Counted from the stretch's first letter, positions 1 to 12,545 are shown. The stretch: DNA of 64,000 nucleotides from Myotis daubentonii (GCF_963259705.1 NC_081849.1:57322093-57386092), one strand, 5' to 3'. Numbers and translations are program-made. Notes: generated by a model from the sequence alone, not told the origin.

Positions 1-3000
1 CTTAGAACCTAACAAAAACAGACCAGATTTTCAGTATTACTAAACAAATGAGTAAATAAAAAATGTCAAATATCATAAAATATTTTGACTAGAAAAATCA
101 CTATCCCACTTATATGATAGTATGTATGATTTTGATTTTAAAAATGAAAACTTTGAAAAAAATCATTACACCATTACTTTATAATAAGACACAATTCCTA
201 GTATAGGTCACAGGTGATTTTTCTTATTTTCTGCAGAAATGAGTCAGTAATAGAATAGCAATGGTGTTTTCTATGGAGAAAAATTCTAATACATTTTCCT
301 TGGTCCTTAACATATTCCTGGTGTTTGTTCAAGTTTGGACAAAATACGGGAAATGCTCCCAAACAGATACTGTCTCAGCCCTCCTAGAGCTGGATTTCTA
401 ATGTCATCTTACATGGTCTGCCTTAACCAGGCATTTGTATGATGGAATCTGTCTATTCCATCATATGTCTGATCAGCTTATTCTGAAATTTCACAACTGA
501 GTGACCTAGAAACATTAGAAGTGGACAGTAGCACTAGTCAAATCTGCCTGTGTGAATGTCGGTGTGACTAAAAATATGGCCTTATTGTTTGGGATAACAG
601 AACATGAGTAATTAATCTGGAAGACACTTTAGACTTTATCCAGTTCAGCTCCCTTACTTTATGGGTAAAGTCATTGAGCCTTAGGAAGTTTAAGACACAA
701 GTGTAAGTTCACCCAACTAAACCATATCTCAAGTCTTGTTTCCAAGATCACATGTCTTGAAATCATTTGTATAAAATTGCTAACTTAAAATTTGCAGATG
801 AGTCAAATTGAAAAGTCTATTACTACTTTTTAAAATGTCAAACTACGCACAAATTAAATGTAAAATGTTTATCAATTAGTATTCAAAGTGAACCAACTCT
901 TGGGAAAGATAGTGTCAACAAACGGGCAAAATGGCAACCCTTTATTAAATTATTAAATGCACTTGGCAATTTTTGTCTTTGGTTTGCAATAAGGAAATTT
1001 GAGGCAAGAAAGAGTTGGGTGTTTTTAGTTGTTTTTGTTATTGTTGCTTAAACTCTCTAAGCTTAAGGAAGTAAAACACACACACACACACTCACACATA
1101 CACGAAATATTTTATCAACCACTTACTAGTATATAAAGTAAGAGAGCAAACAAATACACAGAAAGCTTTATTTAGTAAAAAATTTCAACTGATTAACATA
1201 AAGTATAATACTGATTAAAGATTGTAAAGGATTGTTTAAAAAGTGCTGTTTCTAACTGTGCTGCTGGGTTGTGTTTTAGGCTGTTTTTGAATACCTAATT
1301 TAGGTTAACACTTCAATGAATAAAAGGACTCATGATGATTTTGTGAAAATTTGCCAATATTATAATGCAAAAGAGTTTTAAATTTGTGCGAATTTAATGA
1401 CAAATTTAAAAAAAGGAATTTTTTGCTACTGAAAAAAAGTGATGCTTATATTTTAATAATAAGTTATGTTTAGGCCATGAAACTCTTATTCTGCTTTAAT
1501 AATAATGAACTTTGGCTGAGTATGGCTGTGTCACTGACTATGTCAATGTAGACATTCTCTCTCAGATTCAAGCACCTAATCCTATGCTAAAAAATGAAAG
1601 CAATAATACAGGGTAACCTTTGGTTTGCAGTTACTAATATTCAAAGGAAAATATTTAAGTTCCCTTATAAATCTCGCAGACTGTTTCAGTCTTTATTTGT
1701 AACAGAAAATAAATCCTCCAGCTGATCTGCTAATGCAGATGATAAACTATCACTCAGTCTAATATGCACTGGAAATAATTATGCAGTCAGCTTTGTATTA
1801 ATTCATTTTAATCAATTCTTGAACCTGGAAATTTAAACATCTTCCCACTGGGATTTCTGCAATAGCTGTTACCCTGTAGCTCTTCCAGACAGTTTGCAAA
1901 ATATGCAGGCTACAGCACCAAGTGCCATGTTAGCTCAGGAGTCAGGAATGATGGAAAAATCAATAACATTGAAAATGATACAAAGAGAATGATTTTGGGT
2001 ATATCTGTTATTGTGGGTCTCTATTTGTAGCTGTAACAAAAATTTCTAGTGGCAAATGCCTACTTAGTTCACAAATCTAGACTCGTTTCAATTTGACATA
2101 GAGCTATATTTAATGGTTTCTCATGAAACCAAAATGGGAGTCATCTCTATCTGCCCTGGAGGGAAGGAAACATTCTAATAAGAGAGTGCACTCCAGCACT
2201 TCAGATCTTAAGTCAACACCTTGAACTCTTTCTGGGATTCTGTAAGGATTCTATCAAAGACTTAACATACATTTCATTTTTATCAGAATGATATGACTAC
2301 AAGAAGCACATAATTGCTGAATTTAGATTATGCAGTGAATTGCCACTTTAGTGCTAAAAACATGTTCAAGAGTTAAATCTAATCCAAATGATGTTTTAGT
2401 CCCAAATATAATGAATTAGATTTTAATACTTAGATTTCATGGTGATTGCAAAAAAAGGATATTGCAACATACTAAATTTAAACTTTCAAAGTCTTTCATT
2501 TTAGTCAGCAATTTGGAAGTTACCTGGTTTTGCTTCAGCAAAATATTTTTCTTCCTACTCATAATTACCTAATATAACCAGGCTACTGAGTGTCTATTAA
2601 AGTAAATATCATGCTAAATAGATAGATCATGTTACATAATAAAAAGAAATAGTTCTAGTAGCATAAGGTAAATGAAACAGCTAGATCTCCTGATAGTACC
2701 TTACTAATTTCATACAGGGCCAGAATGGATTAAGATTCATTCTTAAGTAAAGAGACTGAATCTTACCTTAAAAAAAACACCTAATTTTCATTGCTTTTCA
2801 AAAATATACAGTAAAATAAACATGACTTTGACAATTAGTGGGTATTTATAACTAGCATAAATGAATAAATATAAATGATTTATAATTAAAATATTTTTTT
2901 GAAAATAGATATTTATATAGGCTTCATGTCTATGTTTAGTTTATAAATAGCACACTATATATGCTATATATTTGTATATATGCTATTAATTTTTTTTAAT

Positions 3001-4545
3001 TCTTATTATTGGTATATATAACTATATTTCTAATATAATTATGCATACCAATATTCATCTGTCCATCTATGTATCTCTATCAATCTAACTAACCATCTAC
3101 TATCTATTTAGCCACTTGAAAAAGTCCTTTATCCATAGTGGCCAAAATAAGTTTGATTCACAAATCTTTGATAGATAAATATTATGAATGTGAATCAGAG
3201 GTCATTCTGCTAAAATGATCACAATTCACCATTTTGAAATGATAATTACTGAGGTGAGAATACAATTATGCAGGGTGCAACCAATTGGAACATGTGAGTT
3301 AACTGAAAAACAAACAAACATGGAAATATAATCAACAAATCAGAGGCAAGTCCACTTTAGCACTTTTAAATAATAACTACAAAGCTACTCTTTCTGTTGA
3401 CTTTTAGTGTTTACTTCACTGAGAGCCTGGTTTTATCCTCAGCCTTTTTACTCATTGCTGACCTTTTCCTGTCATTTGATGTTAAATACCATGCAACAAA
3501 TGCATCACCAATGCAACATGGCCTGAAGTAGACTAGTACATTGAATATGACCATGAGCAGTAGATCTAATTCTTGACTTAGCAGAGACTAAAAAGGTCTT
3601 ATTTATAAGCTTCCTTTATTCCTTCTCATTTTTCTAGTACATTCATTTACTAACACATACCTTGAGTAATAAAATTAGTGATTTTAGCATTTCATTATCA
3701 CTTAAACCTTTGTTTTAATGTTTATCAGTAAAAGGCAATGACATAGTCTTCTTGATTGTGAAAAATCATTGTCAGGACAAGTCCTTTCTATACCTCATAT
3801 CTTAGGACACACTAATTTTGAGATTACCTCTAAGGCCTTCTATAGAAGGTGATATCTTATTGAGAAGGAATAAATGGTTAAAGTGTCTTTAGTTTTCTGT
3901 GTTATGCTTGTATTGAGCAATGATGAACAAGTAACATAGACATATGAAACAATACAGTTTTGGTATGTTCAACCTATGATATAATTATTATGAATATCTC
4001 ACATATTAATATGATGATATAATATGAAATAGTTTAATATCTTAGTTATTAAGATTGGAAGATAAATCAGTAGTGAACTTAGTGGACTATGAATCATTAT
4101 TTTATTTTATGATACAAAAAGTTAGCATTATTAGAAAATCTAGAGACGTTTCCTTGTCTTTACATATGTTGAGACTCTCCCACCTCTCATAGGCAAGAGA
4201 CAGAATGATATAGGAAATAATACATGTGACTTTTAGACTCATTTATTTACAAAAACAACAACCTACTACAAAAATGTACTAAGGACTCCTTCATGCTTAG
4301 CATTCAAAATGGGAAAACCCAGAAGTTCTTACCAATACATAACCAAGCCTCTTTGGTTTTCTTTATTTGGAATGATGGGACTGATCATTTGATTGAGTTG
4401 ACACATGTCATTTACCTATAAAATCTGTTTCAAGATTGTGATTATGTTGCTTAAATAGCAACATGTCAAACTTGAAAAATTAGTTTTTGTTTCCTTTGTT
4501 GTTTATATATATATATTTTTATTTTTTGGTTTGCAGGCCATGCAA
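1..4545. other. AT-rich intergenic DNA downstream of SOSTDC1
   Basis: No gene found. Contains a short (CA)n run at 1077-1100 and a weak MIR/L2-like stretch at about 610-740 (a diverged GGGTAAAGTCATTGAGCCT core). A homeodomain/POU-like AT-rich block at 1715-1845 looks less repetitive than its surroundings. Otherwise nothing recognised. Confidence 0.5.
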
Positions 4546-4549
4546 TAGT

Positions 4550-4785
4550 ATTCAAAGTTCCCCAACATACGATAGTGATTTCTGCACAATTTATTCCTCA
4601 AACATAGCTGCACAGTGGAATCACCTGGAAAACTTAAAAAAAAAAAACTGCCAATATCTGAGTTCTACCCCAGATATTATGATGCATTTTGGATGGCAAC
4701 GTGGGCATTGGGTCTCATAATATCTCCCCCAGGTGATTATAATGGGCAGCAAACTGGCATCTCTGGGGAATATAACTATGATATT
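4550..4785 (+). mobile_element. Old MER5-type hAT fragment
   Basis: Sequence such as CTGCACAGTGGAATCACCTGG at the left and CCCCAGGTGATTATAATG at the right are diverged mirror ends of the MER5/Charlie family. The short frames across it are not genes. Confidence 0.55.
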
Positions 4786-4857
4786 CTTATTACAACTCAT
4801 TGCTGGATTGCCACCCAACTTTTTCAATCATTCCATTTACTGAAAAGATGGTCTCCC

Positions 4858-5075
4858 GCTCTGGTGGTGTAGCTCAGTTGGTTGGGCATCATCCCATGCA
4901 TCAACAGGTTGCTGGTTTGATTCCCAGCGCGTACCTGGGTTGAGGGCTTGACCCCCAATAGAGGGCGTGCAGGAGGCAGCCAGTCAATGTTCCACTTTCA
5001 CATTGATGCTTCTCTTTCTCTCTCCCTTTCCCTTCTTCTCTCTCTAAAAATCAGTAAAAATATATTTTTTAAAAT
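4858..5075 (+). mobile_element. VES-type SINE (tRNA-derived)
   Basis: An A box (GTAGCTCAGTTGG) and a B box (GGTTTGATTCC) are followed by GTGCAGGAGGCAGCCAGTC, a CT-rich region and an AT tail. Flanked by the perfect 11-bp duplication gatggtctccc at 4847-4857 and 5076-5086. Confidence 0.95.
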
Positions 5076-5242
5076 GATGGTCTCCCCTTCCCTTTCTTCT
5101 TTCTCACTATAAGACTTTCTGTCAAAATTTGAATGTGCCTTATCTAACATTATCAATTACTCTGGCACATTTATTCTGTAATTTTTGTAAACAGGTACAT
5201 TTTTATACATGTTATAGACAAAGACAATAACTTTTAGCAGTA

Positions 5243-5942
5243 TTTATTTTTGTTAAAAGAAACTGATGGAATTGAAGGTCAAATTGCCTTCTGATTGCAC
5301 AGATTAAACAAGAAAGTATTTCATATTTTAGCTTTACAAAGCATCTTATTGATTTGAAAAGATCCATACTATTGATAAAGTTCATGATGCAACATATATG
5401 TAATAAGAAGGCTAAAATATTTATTTTACATATCTACAACATGTATTCTCATCTTTCTAGATCAACCACAAATCATACAGGAAAATATTTAGGTACATGA
5501 AGAAGCTTCATAACATAAAAAAATTACATTTTGAAAAAAATCACATGTAATAGCTCATTAAATAATAACATTGACAAATAAATAGTTAATCAACTTTACT
5601 TATTAGCTGCTGCCATGCATTTCTGGCATTCCATTCCAAGCGAGGGTCAGCATGCAGGGTATAATTTCATACTATGAGACTGTAAAAAGCTTCAGGGCTT
5701 ATTTTTGAAGTGAAATGTCACAAGGTCTTTCACTCTTGTCAAAGGAAGATCACTCATGGCTGCTAAACTGTTCCATGAAGATTGCCAAGAAAAAGAAAAA
5801 GCACCCTTCTGAAGTATTATTGTAAATACTCAAGGCAACAATTTTTTTAACTTTTCAGTTTGGGAGGAGTTTGCTGGGTAGGGGGATAGGTTGGGGAGTG
5901 CAGGGTAACTAAGAAGCCCTTTCCTTTTAAAAAGTGATTATT

Positions 5943-6003
<61 letters not shown>

Positions 6004-6280
6004 CACCAGTCTTTCAAGAATCATGGGAAATTAAAACTATGGGATGCATGGAATTTAAATACAAATTGCACTCATGGATGTGTGTACATCTTGAAAAACC
6101 TGTAAAGGAAAAGCTACTCCCAAAGAAGGTCCTGATACTTAGGACAGCTTGCTGGGTTTGATCAAAGCAGAAAGCGTATATTTTCAAGTAAGAAAATAGC
6201 AATGGCAGACTTGAGTCTTCCAAGCAATCAAATCTGTAAAGCAGATGGTTACCAGTCAGTCCAGTTTTAGAGTCTGAGTT
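5243..6280 (-). other. SOSTDC1: Probable SOSTDC1 3' untranslated region
   Basis: AT-rich sequence after the stop codon. AATAAA signals on the gene strand are at 5420-5425 and 5243-5248, so a 0.9-1.1 kb 3' UTR is plausible. The true cleavage site cannot be decided from sequence. A long (TA)n run at 5945-6001 would lie within this UTR. Confidence 0.4.
5945..6001. repeat. (TA)n microsatellite
   Basis: About 28 uninterrupted TA units. It lies in the likely SOSTDC1 3' UTR and is self-complementary. Confidence 0.98.
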
Positions 6281-6696
6281 CTAACTCATGCTGTGCTTGC
6301 TGGGCCTGCCGGCTCTCTTCCGCTCTCTGTGGTGCTGGGCTGGCTCGGCAGGCGACATGCTCTCGAAGTTATGGCTGGACTCGTTGTGCTGCCGAGTGTA
6401 CCTCTTACACTTGCAGGCGGTGACCACGGTGATTTTGTAGGTGCGCGTGCTGCCATCTTGGCACTGCAGCTGGATCCTCTGGGTGCGCGTTTTGTCGTTG
6501 ACACACCTCCACTCCTGGGAGCTCCTCCTGCTCCAGTACTTCGTTCCATAGCCTCCTCCGATCCAGTTGGGGAGCAGCGGCAGGGGCAGGCACTCCCCAG
6601 CGCACACCAGCTCCTTCAGAGGGCTGAGGCTGGTGCACTGGCCATCGGAGATGTATTTGGTGGAACGCAGTTCCCGGCAACCCACTTGAACCCGAG
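6281..6696 (-). CDS. SOSTDC1: SOSTDC1 coding exon 2 with stop
   Basis: 416 nt encoding the whole cystine-knot domain and the basic C-terminus, with TAG stop at 6281-6283. The acceptor reads tttcccgcag|CTCGG on the minus strand; the first two bases complete Thr69. This exon is GC-rich compared with its AT-rich surroundings. Confidence 0.97.
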
Positions 6697-9310
6697 CTGC
6701 GGGAAACAGAGAAGAGAGTGTACAGAGGTATCAGCAGATGGACATTTCTGAAACGTAATCTGCAGTGACAAAGATGTTATGCAAGTGATAGCAAATTGCC
6801 CAATAGAAAGAAAATACCCATTTTACTTCCACAATGCAAAAATCTGCCTGGATGGTGGTAGAGACACTTTCATGAAAATGATCCGTTTACATAGCTATAA
6901 TTTTTTTGGAATAAAGTAAACGAGGCCATATTTTTGTTCACATATAGCATTAGCTAATTGCTTACTCGAGGGAGTATTTGAAAATCCCATTTCTTAGTCT
7001 CACTACCCAGTATGGTTTCAGCAGCTCTTACATTTAAGTGTAAAAAAGAGTATATTTTAATGTTCGTTTTGCTCACAGATCATATTTGTTAATGTCTACA
7101 ATTGCTTTTATTTAACTATTTTTTTAGAAATCTATTGAGTAAATGTGGAAAGTATTTAAATACTATGTAGAATGCAGATGATCTCTGTAATATTTTGTTT
7201 CAGTTATAAAACTTAGCTGCAAAGAATCATAAATACATGTGTACAGTCTGACATCTTGCATATCACACTTAATAACTACATTTTAAATATAAATTCCCAA
7301 GCTATCTTTTAAAAATGCAAATATTAAAATGCTTGAAATGCAACATGTCACTACAACTCAAAATTTAAAGAATATAAAACCTTCTAAATCAGGAACGTAT
7401 GGTTGCCATAACAACTTGGCTACATTTCCATGAATTTTATGGCAGAAAAATGCCTAACATGTCTGATTTACAACTGCAAAAGGAACCACAGTGCTCATTT
7501 AGTGAATATTGGTCATGGCAAACTTTTTGTTTAGTTATTTGAATTTAATAAGAATGTTCTTTAATTGGCTGCTTCTTGTTGCATGCTTTATGTAATTAAA
7601 GCAAAAATTAATCTTCAAATATTTGAGGTTTCCTTTCCATGGCTTTGTTATCTAAACTTGAGGAAAATTGCCTGTAATAAGCTGGGGAAAAAAAGCAAAG
7701 CTTGTTAACCAGAAAATAAAAGTTTAAAAGTATAACTGCTGACATTTAAAACATTAAAAATTATCAAGGACACTGAAGTGGTCTTGCATAGACTAGTGAA
7801 AGCTAATTTGAAGTAAGTCTTGAACTAGGAGTTTCACTTCACCTCTGTGTCCCAGTATTTCCGAGGCGAGAAATGTAACCTAAAGGGATGTGATAGTTGT
7901 AGAAAACGTACGTATGCATACATACATACATATAGCTATAGAGTGTGGGATTAAAATCAAAGGGTACAATAGCTGGCCAGTCAGTGAGCTCTCCTGTCTG
8001 CCTCTGATTCCAGCTCACCTCCCGGCAGCTACCTCAGGAATGCACCTGGAATCAGCCAGAGATGATTCTGACTCATCTGGCTTTTTGTTCCTGTGTACAT
8101 AGAGATTCAGCATTTTTGCAGTGACAGTTCATTGACCATGAATACCCATCGCATTGCTCAGTAATCTAATAATTATCAGATATTTCCTGTGTATGCAAAA
8201 GCAACCATCTCCATGAAAGTTAAAACACCTTGGTTTTTTTAGCCCTTTGCAGTCATATGTGCTTTGACCTTTCAAAGGTCAAAACTACTTTTCACAGTTG
8301 AATGGAGTTGAGGAGGAGGAGCAAAAAAATGTTGTAAGATTTCTTGTGTACTATTTCTCTGGGTCTCTCTTAAAACCTGTTTATTAGCATGTGAACTCTT
8401 CTGACAGATAGAAGTGAGGAAAAGAAATTTAAATCCCTCTAACTAGTGGTCAGTGTGTCAATTAAGCACGCAGAAAAGGGCAAAAATGCTCCCTGTTTCA
8501 CAGAAATATACAATAACCTGAATTTTGACCTGGTTAATAAGAAATTATCTCAGAAAAATATGATTCTCCAAACTGTTTAGTTTTAGCCCTTATTTGCATT
8601 GATTATCATCAAACTTTCAACTATTTCCCTAGACATGTTTTAGAAATTCATGGTGAGCAATTATTCCTCCCAGAAAGCATCTTTTTTCCCTTGTGATTTC
8701 TTATACATACTTTGGTTAGTTACCTTTATGCATTTTACCAGAATTGCACATGTCCTGAAATAAACAGAAAACAACCTCAATTTAAACTATCTAGAACAAC
8801 ACTTTTTAAAAATTCTTACTGTGCATGATTTAAAGAAGCAACAGTTTAATTCCTGGAAATATTTTCTCTTTGGATGTTTGATAAAACTTACTAGTAAGTC
8901 TGTGCCTGCATTATCAAATCACTGTTTTAGTTATGCTAACTTTATAGAAACAATGCCAATCTACACATGCAGTAGATTACTCCCAGATTATTTAGCAAAA
9001 TATATATGGTTCCAGTTAGAAAGCATTGAAACAAATTTACAGGACTGTGAGCTAAATGCTACCAAAAAAGAAAAGACAAAATCCATAGAAGTAAAACATA
9101 CTTACTGTTCCGATCCAGTCCAGTGTTACTGAAATGCCTGCCTCCATTTCTGGCTTGATTCAGCGTGCTGTTGCTGCTGGGGTGTGCTGGAACAGGTTTA
9201 ACCACATGTGAATAAAGAATTTCTGTGGCATCATTTTTAAAAGCCAAACAGCTTTTCATTAGGATGCAAGCAAGGGAAATGAGATAGAAATGAATGGCAG
9301 GAGGAAGCAT
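6281..9310 (-). CDS. SOSTDC1: SOSTDC1 gene, complete coding region in two exons (join 9310-9106, 6696-6281)
   Basis: Encodes sclerostin domain-containing protein 1, a secreted cystine-knot antagonist that binds BMPs and the Wnt co-receptor LRP5/6; it is known for roles in tooth, kidney and hair-follicle signalling. Seen: the two exons join in phase (A|CT gives Thr69) to give exactly 206 residues, the usual mammalian length. Residues 1-23 are a hydrophobic signal peptide starting MLPPAIHFYL. An N-glycosylation site NST lies at Asn47. The CTCK/sclerostin domain begins near Cys75 (VGCRELRSTKY) and includes CAGEC, WIGGGYGTKYW and ACKCKRY. A second N-glycosylation motif (NES) and a basic tail ending KHSMS follow. 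The start is chosen because it opens the signal peptide in a CACCATG context. Intron 6697-9105 has gtaagt and cccgcag borders. No breaks or missing cysteines are evident. The identification is very secure; function comes from the family. Confidence 0.97.
6697..9105 (-). other. SOSTDC1: SOSTDC1 intron
   Basis: 2,409 bp, AT-rich, with canonical GT-AG ends. I see no SINE or Helitron insertion in it, unlike the flanking DNA. It holds a (CATA)n-like run near 7910-7935 and a 21-bp palindrome at 8263-8283 (see findings). No other exon is recognised. Confidence 0.85.
9106..9310 (-). CDS. SOSTDC1: SOSTDC1 coding exon 1
   Basis: 205 nt, 68 codons plus one base. It encodes the signal peptide and the N-terminal linker up to GLDRN. 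The donor reads ACA|gtaagt on the minus strand, leaving phase 1. The frame runs on past the donor only for a few codons into the intron. Confidence 0.96.
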
Positions 9311-9374
9311 GGTGAGTAGAGGATTTGCTTGGCTGGAGAGCTAGTTAATTCCTTTCCCTCTGCTTCTGCACTGT

Positions 9375-9530
9375 AACTGTGAAATTCCTCCTCAAGCTTC
9401 CCTTTATATATCCCTGAGGTTTGGCGTTCATTCAGGTGTAAAGTTGTGTAGAGCTTCAGAGTGAAAACACAGAGAGGGGGTGGGATCCCTACATGACCCT
9501 GCAAAAGAATTTTACCAATGGAAGAGGAGA
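9375..9530 (-). promoter_or_regulatory. SOSTDC1: Candidate SOSTDC1 core promoter
   Basis: On the minus strand a TATA-like ATATATAAAG lies at about 9402-9411, roughly 95 bases upstream of the ATG. This predicts a start near 9375-9380 and a short 5' untranslated region. A CCAAT motif on the plus strand (9515-9519, ATTGG on the gene strand) lies about 105 bases further upstream. The assignment rests on motif and position only; upstream alternative promoters are possible. Confidence 0.55.
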
Positions 9531-10399
9531 CTACAGAAAAGGAGGAGCTTGGTATACAAATTGCCTGAAATTTCAGAGTTGGACTTCATCAGTTGTCTGT
9601 CAGCTGCAGCAGCCAGGCACATTCTATAGCAACTACAGACTCTTTTCCTCTCTCCCTGCCATTTCCTTTCCTGAATCTAGTTCCCATTCGGGTTTAATTT
9701 CAATGAAAACACACTGCTGTTCATTTGAAAAAATTTACATTTCCACAGTTGTTCTGTACTCCCCTAAGAGTTTAAATTATTTGGAATAGGGAGCGGGTTT
9801 GCCCTAGATAATAAGAGGAATTAAAGCGAGTTTAAATATTGTAGAACTGGCCTGAAGCACCTAGTTATATTTTGTTTCTCAAGAAGCAAACCAATATATA
9901 TTTTTTCTTTAAAGTGTGAGGCACAGGGCTAGAATCTGCCCCCTGGACACACTTAAATAATGCAGCTTTGATCTGCATGAACTGTGGCGCAGCTAGGTAA
10001 ATTATTGCCAGGGGTCTGTGCAAAGAATAATGAGCCTAGCTCTGTCTGCATTAAAGTAATTAATATCCATTTTTATCTTAAAAATATGTCACGAGCATTA
10101 ACATTCATAGCACCATTTTACATTAAAGAAAGCCCATTTCTGACAGGTTATTGTTTAGCAAATTCAAAATAATGTTTTGTAGTGTTCTACCCATATTTAC
10201 TAAGTATTCCCTTGATTCTGCTGCCCATGTAAGAAACATTTACTTTTATGAACTTCTTTATCACACCTGGAACAGTGTTCTATTAATTAATACTAGGCCA
10301 CTCTTCTCTATACTTAAATTTCATCGGATTTATGGGACACTTAGATTGGAATAATTACATATTCTGAGTGGTCTTTTTAATCATAAATCTATTTTGCCC

Positions 10400-10454
10400 T
10401 TTGTGTGGCTACTAACAATGACATTGTTATTGACATTGTTAGTAGCCACACAAA
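10400..10454. repeat. Perfect inverted repeat (21-bp arms, 13-nt loop)
   Basis: Left arm 10400-10420 (tttgtgtggctactaacaat plus g) is the exact reverse complement of 10434-10454. It is not part of a transposon I recognise. See findings. Confidence 0.95.
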
Positions 10455-10516
10455 AAGCATGGATATTTTGTATTGCTCTTCTTTATAAACTTTTGTCCAT
10501 TTTAACTTCTATTCAA

Positions 10517-10564
<48 letters not shown>
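10517..10564. repeat. (ATCT)n microsatellite
   Basis: Twelve consecutive ATCT units. Confidence 0.98.
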
Positions 10565-10574
10565 GCATTTTTCC

Positions 10575-10745
10575 ACAGTAACACTATTGACATTTTGGGA
10601 TAGATAATTCTTTGTTATGGGGCACTGTGTGCTTTGCAGCATACGTGGCTTCTACTCACTAGATGCCAGTAGCAACCCCTAGTTGTAACCAAAAATGTCT
10701 TCAGATATTCACAATTGTCCCCGTGGGTGAATATCACCTGAAGTT
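10575..10745 (-). mobile_element. MER5B-type hAT element
   Basis: Contains gacattttgggatagataat, ctactcactagatgccagta and aaaaatgtcttcagat in the order expected for a reverse-oriented MER5B. It is diverged and was present before the bat radiation. Confidence 0.75.
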
Positions 10746-10759
10746 GATATTAGTAGAAC

Positions 10760-11690
10760 TACTAATTATCTACCTATCTCACTATAAAAAGAAAGTAGAG
10801 TTAAGAAGAAGAGACTAATAATACTAAGGAATTATTGTTCTTTTATTTAGGAATAAAATGGGATTGTGGTTTTGTTGAAAAACAATAACTCATTTAGAGT
10901 TATATACTAAAATATTGCTAGATGAAATAATATGATGTCTGTAATACACTTCAAAATAACATGGGTGTGGGTGGTTAGAGGTAGGAATGGGGCAAGATTG
11001 GTTATGGGCTGGATGATGGATATTCTATTCTGTTTACTTGTGGGTATGTTCAAAATTGCACATAGTAAGCAATTTAAAAACTAGAATAAAAAACTCAATG
11101 TATACATACTGCCTAATAACAATCAGATCCCTATCTGAAGGTTGTATATAGACTAATATCATTCCTGGAAAATAATACATCAGTTTATCAAGTACAAATG
11201 GAGAATATATGTCAGGCATCCTTTTAAGAGAACTTGACATAAATTCCATGAAGTGTGTTAATATTAACTATTGAGCAGTAGATCCAATGCCTAAAGGAGG
11301 TAATAATCTAATCTCTTTATCATAACTATTTTTTGTGTGTGCCAGGAGGAGATATTTTAATTTCAAGTTAATTATTAGGTTGGGGTAATCAGATTGACCA
11401 AAGTAACTCATAATTGTTCCATCTTCCCTGCACTTAGTAGTCTGCAGGCTCAGCTTTAGGATATTGCCTTAGGCAGATGACAAATTAGGAATGAAGGCAA
11501 TGTGATTGGTGCATGTGGACAGGAACAATGCTGATTTCTAAGGCCCAATATATCTGTCAGAACCAAATTAGAAAACTACTATGATAAATTAGACATAATT
11601 ATAAATTTGATAGTTAACAGTTATCCTGATCAGTTTAAAACTACTTCATTCAGAATAATCACAAACTGTAATACTCTGATAAGATTATGG
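10760..11690. other. Intergenic stretch without recognised features
   Basis: AT-rich; short chance frames only. No transposon ends or exon-like structure seen. The stretch 9535-10395 upstream of SOSTDC1 is similar. Confidence 0.4.
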
Positions 11691-11719
11691 ATATAGATGA
11701 ATAATATAATTGATTAAGG

Positions 11720-11975
11720 ATGTATTCCCCTAAGCAAGCCATGTTCTTTTCCACGTTCTTTTCCTTCTTCTTGGAACATCCTTCTCTCACCTTTTCTCAT
11801 TCCCTTTTTGTCTCCATTAAGTCCCATTTTTTGATGACACTAGGACTGAGAAAACTTCCCTTGCCCTCTACCTCTGCAGGTCTAGGTTCAGTACCCCATC
11901 CATATGTCCCAGAGCAACTAGCTTTGATAGGACTATTTTTATGAATATTGTTGAATAAGTGGGTAAATTAATTTA
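11720..11975 (+). mobile_element. L2-like LINE 3' fragment
   Basis: Pyrimidine-rich cttcttcttggaacatcctt resembles the L2 'tgcctggaac' region. The far end, gttgaataagtgggtaaatt, resembles the L2 tail. Diverged. Confidence 0.45.
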
Positions 11976-12044
11976 AGAAATATAGAAAAAAATCCGTTCT
12001 TTTATATATATAAAAAAAATTGGTTAACATTTTTAGTGGGCAAT

Positions 12045-12545
12045 TGTTAAGATGGCCCCTAATAATCCTCTTCTCATGGGATTCACACCCTGGAAGCTAT
12101 CCCTCCCCTTGAGTGTAGGTTGGACCTAGCAACTAACTTCTAATGAATATAATATAGTAAAGTGATGAGATGTGACTTCTATGATTAGGTTACCAAAAGA
12201 CCGTGACTTCAGTCTGGTTTGCCTGCTCTAGCTAACTTGCTTTGATAAAGCCAACCAATATGATGTAAGCTTTCCTGTGCGGAGGCCCACATAGCAAGGA
12301 ACCAGTGTCTCTCACCAACAAGGAGTTGAGGCCCTCAGCCAAACAACCCATCTGGATCTGAATTTATCAATAAGCACATGAGTGAAAGCCAATCTCCCCA
12401 TAGTCAAACCTTCAAATGAGGCTGCAGTCCTGGCTTCCACACCAACTGCAACTTTAAGCCAGAGGCACCAAGACCTAGAATTAATCAATGTTGTTTTAAC
12501 TAAGTTTGGGAGTAATTTGTTATACGGCCATAGATAATTAATATA
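12045..12545 (+). mobile_element. MaLR-type solo LTR (MLT1-like), old
   Basis: Starts TGTTAAGATGGCCCCTAATA and carries agatgtgacttctatgatta and ccttcaaatgaggctgcagt. It ends with ttgttttaactaagtttggg and a diverged taatttgttat...ataattaatat. This matches the layout of ERVL-MaLR LTRs. There are no viral genes next to it. The subfamily is uncertain. Confidence 0.55.

Noticed and set aside
4865..4930. tRNA-like A and B boxes
   Set aside because: Part of a VES SINE; no cloverleaf with matching acceptor stem. The same holds for the other SINE heads.
6293..6751. 152-codon plus-strand frame
   Set aside because: Antisense shadow of SOSTDC1 exon 2.
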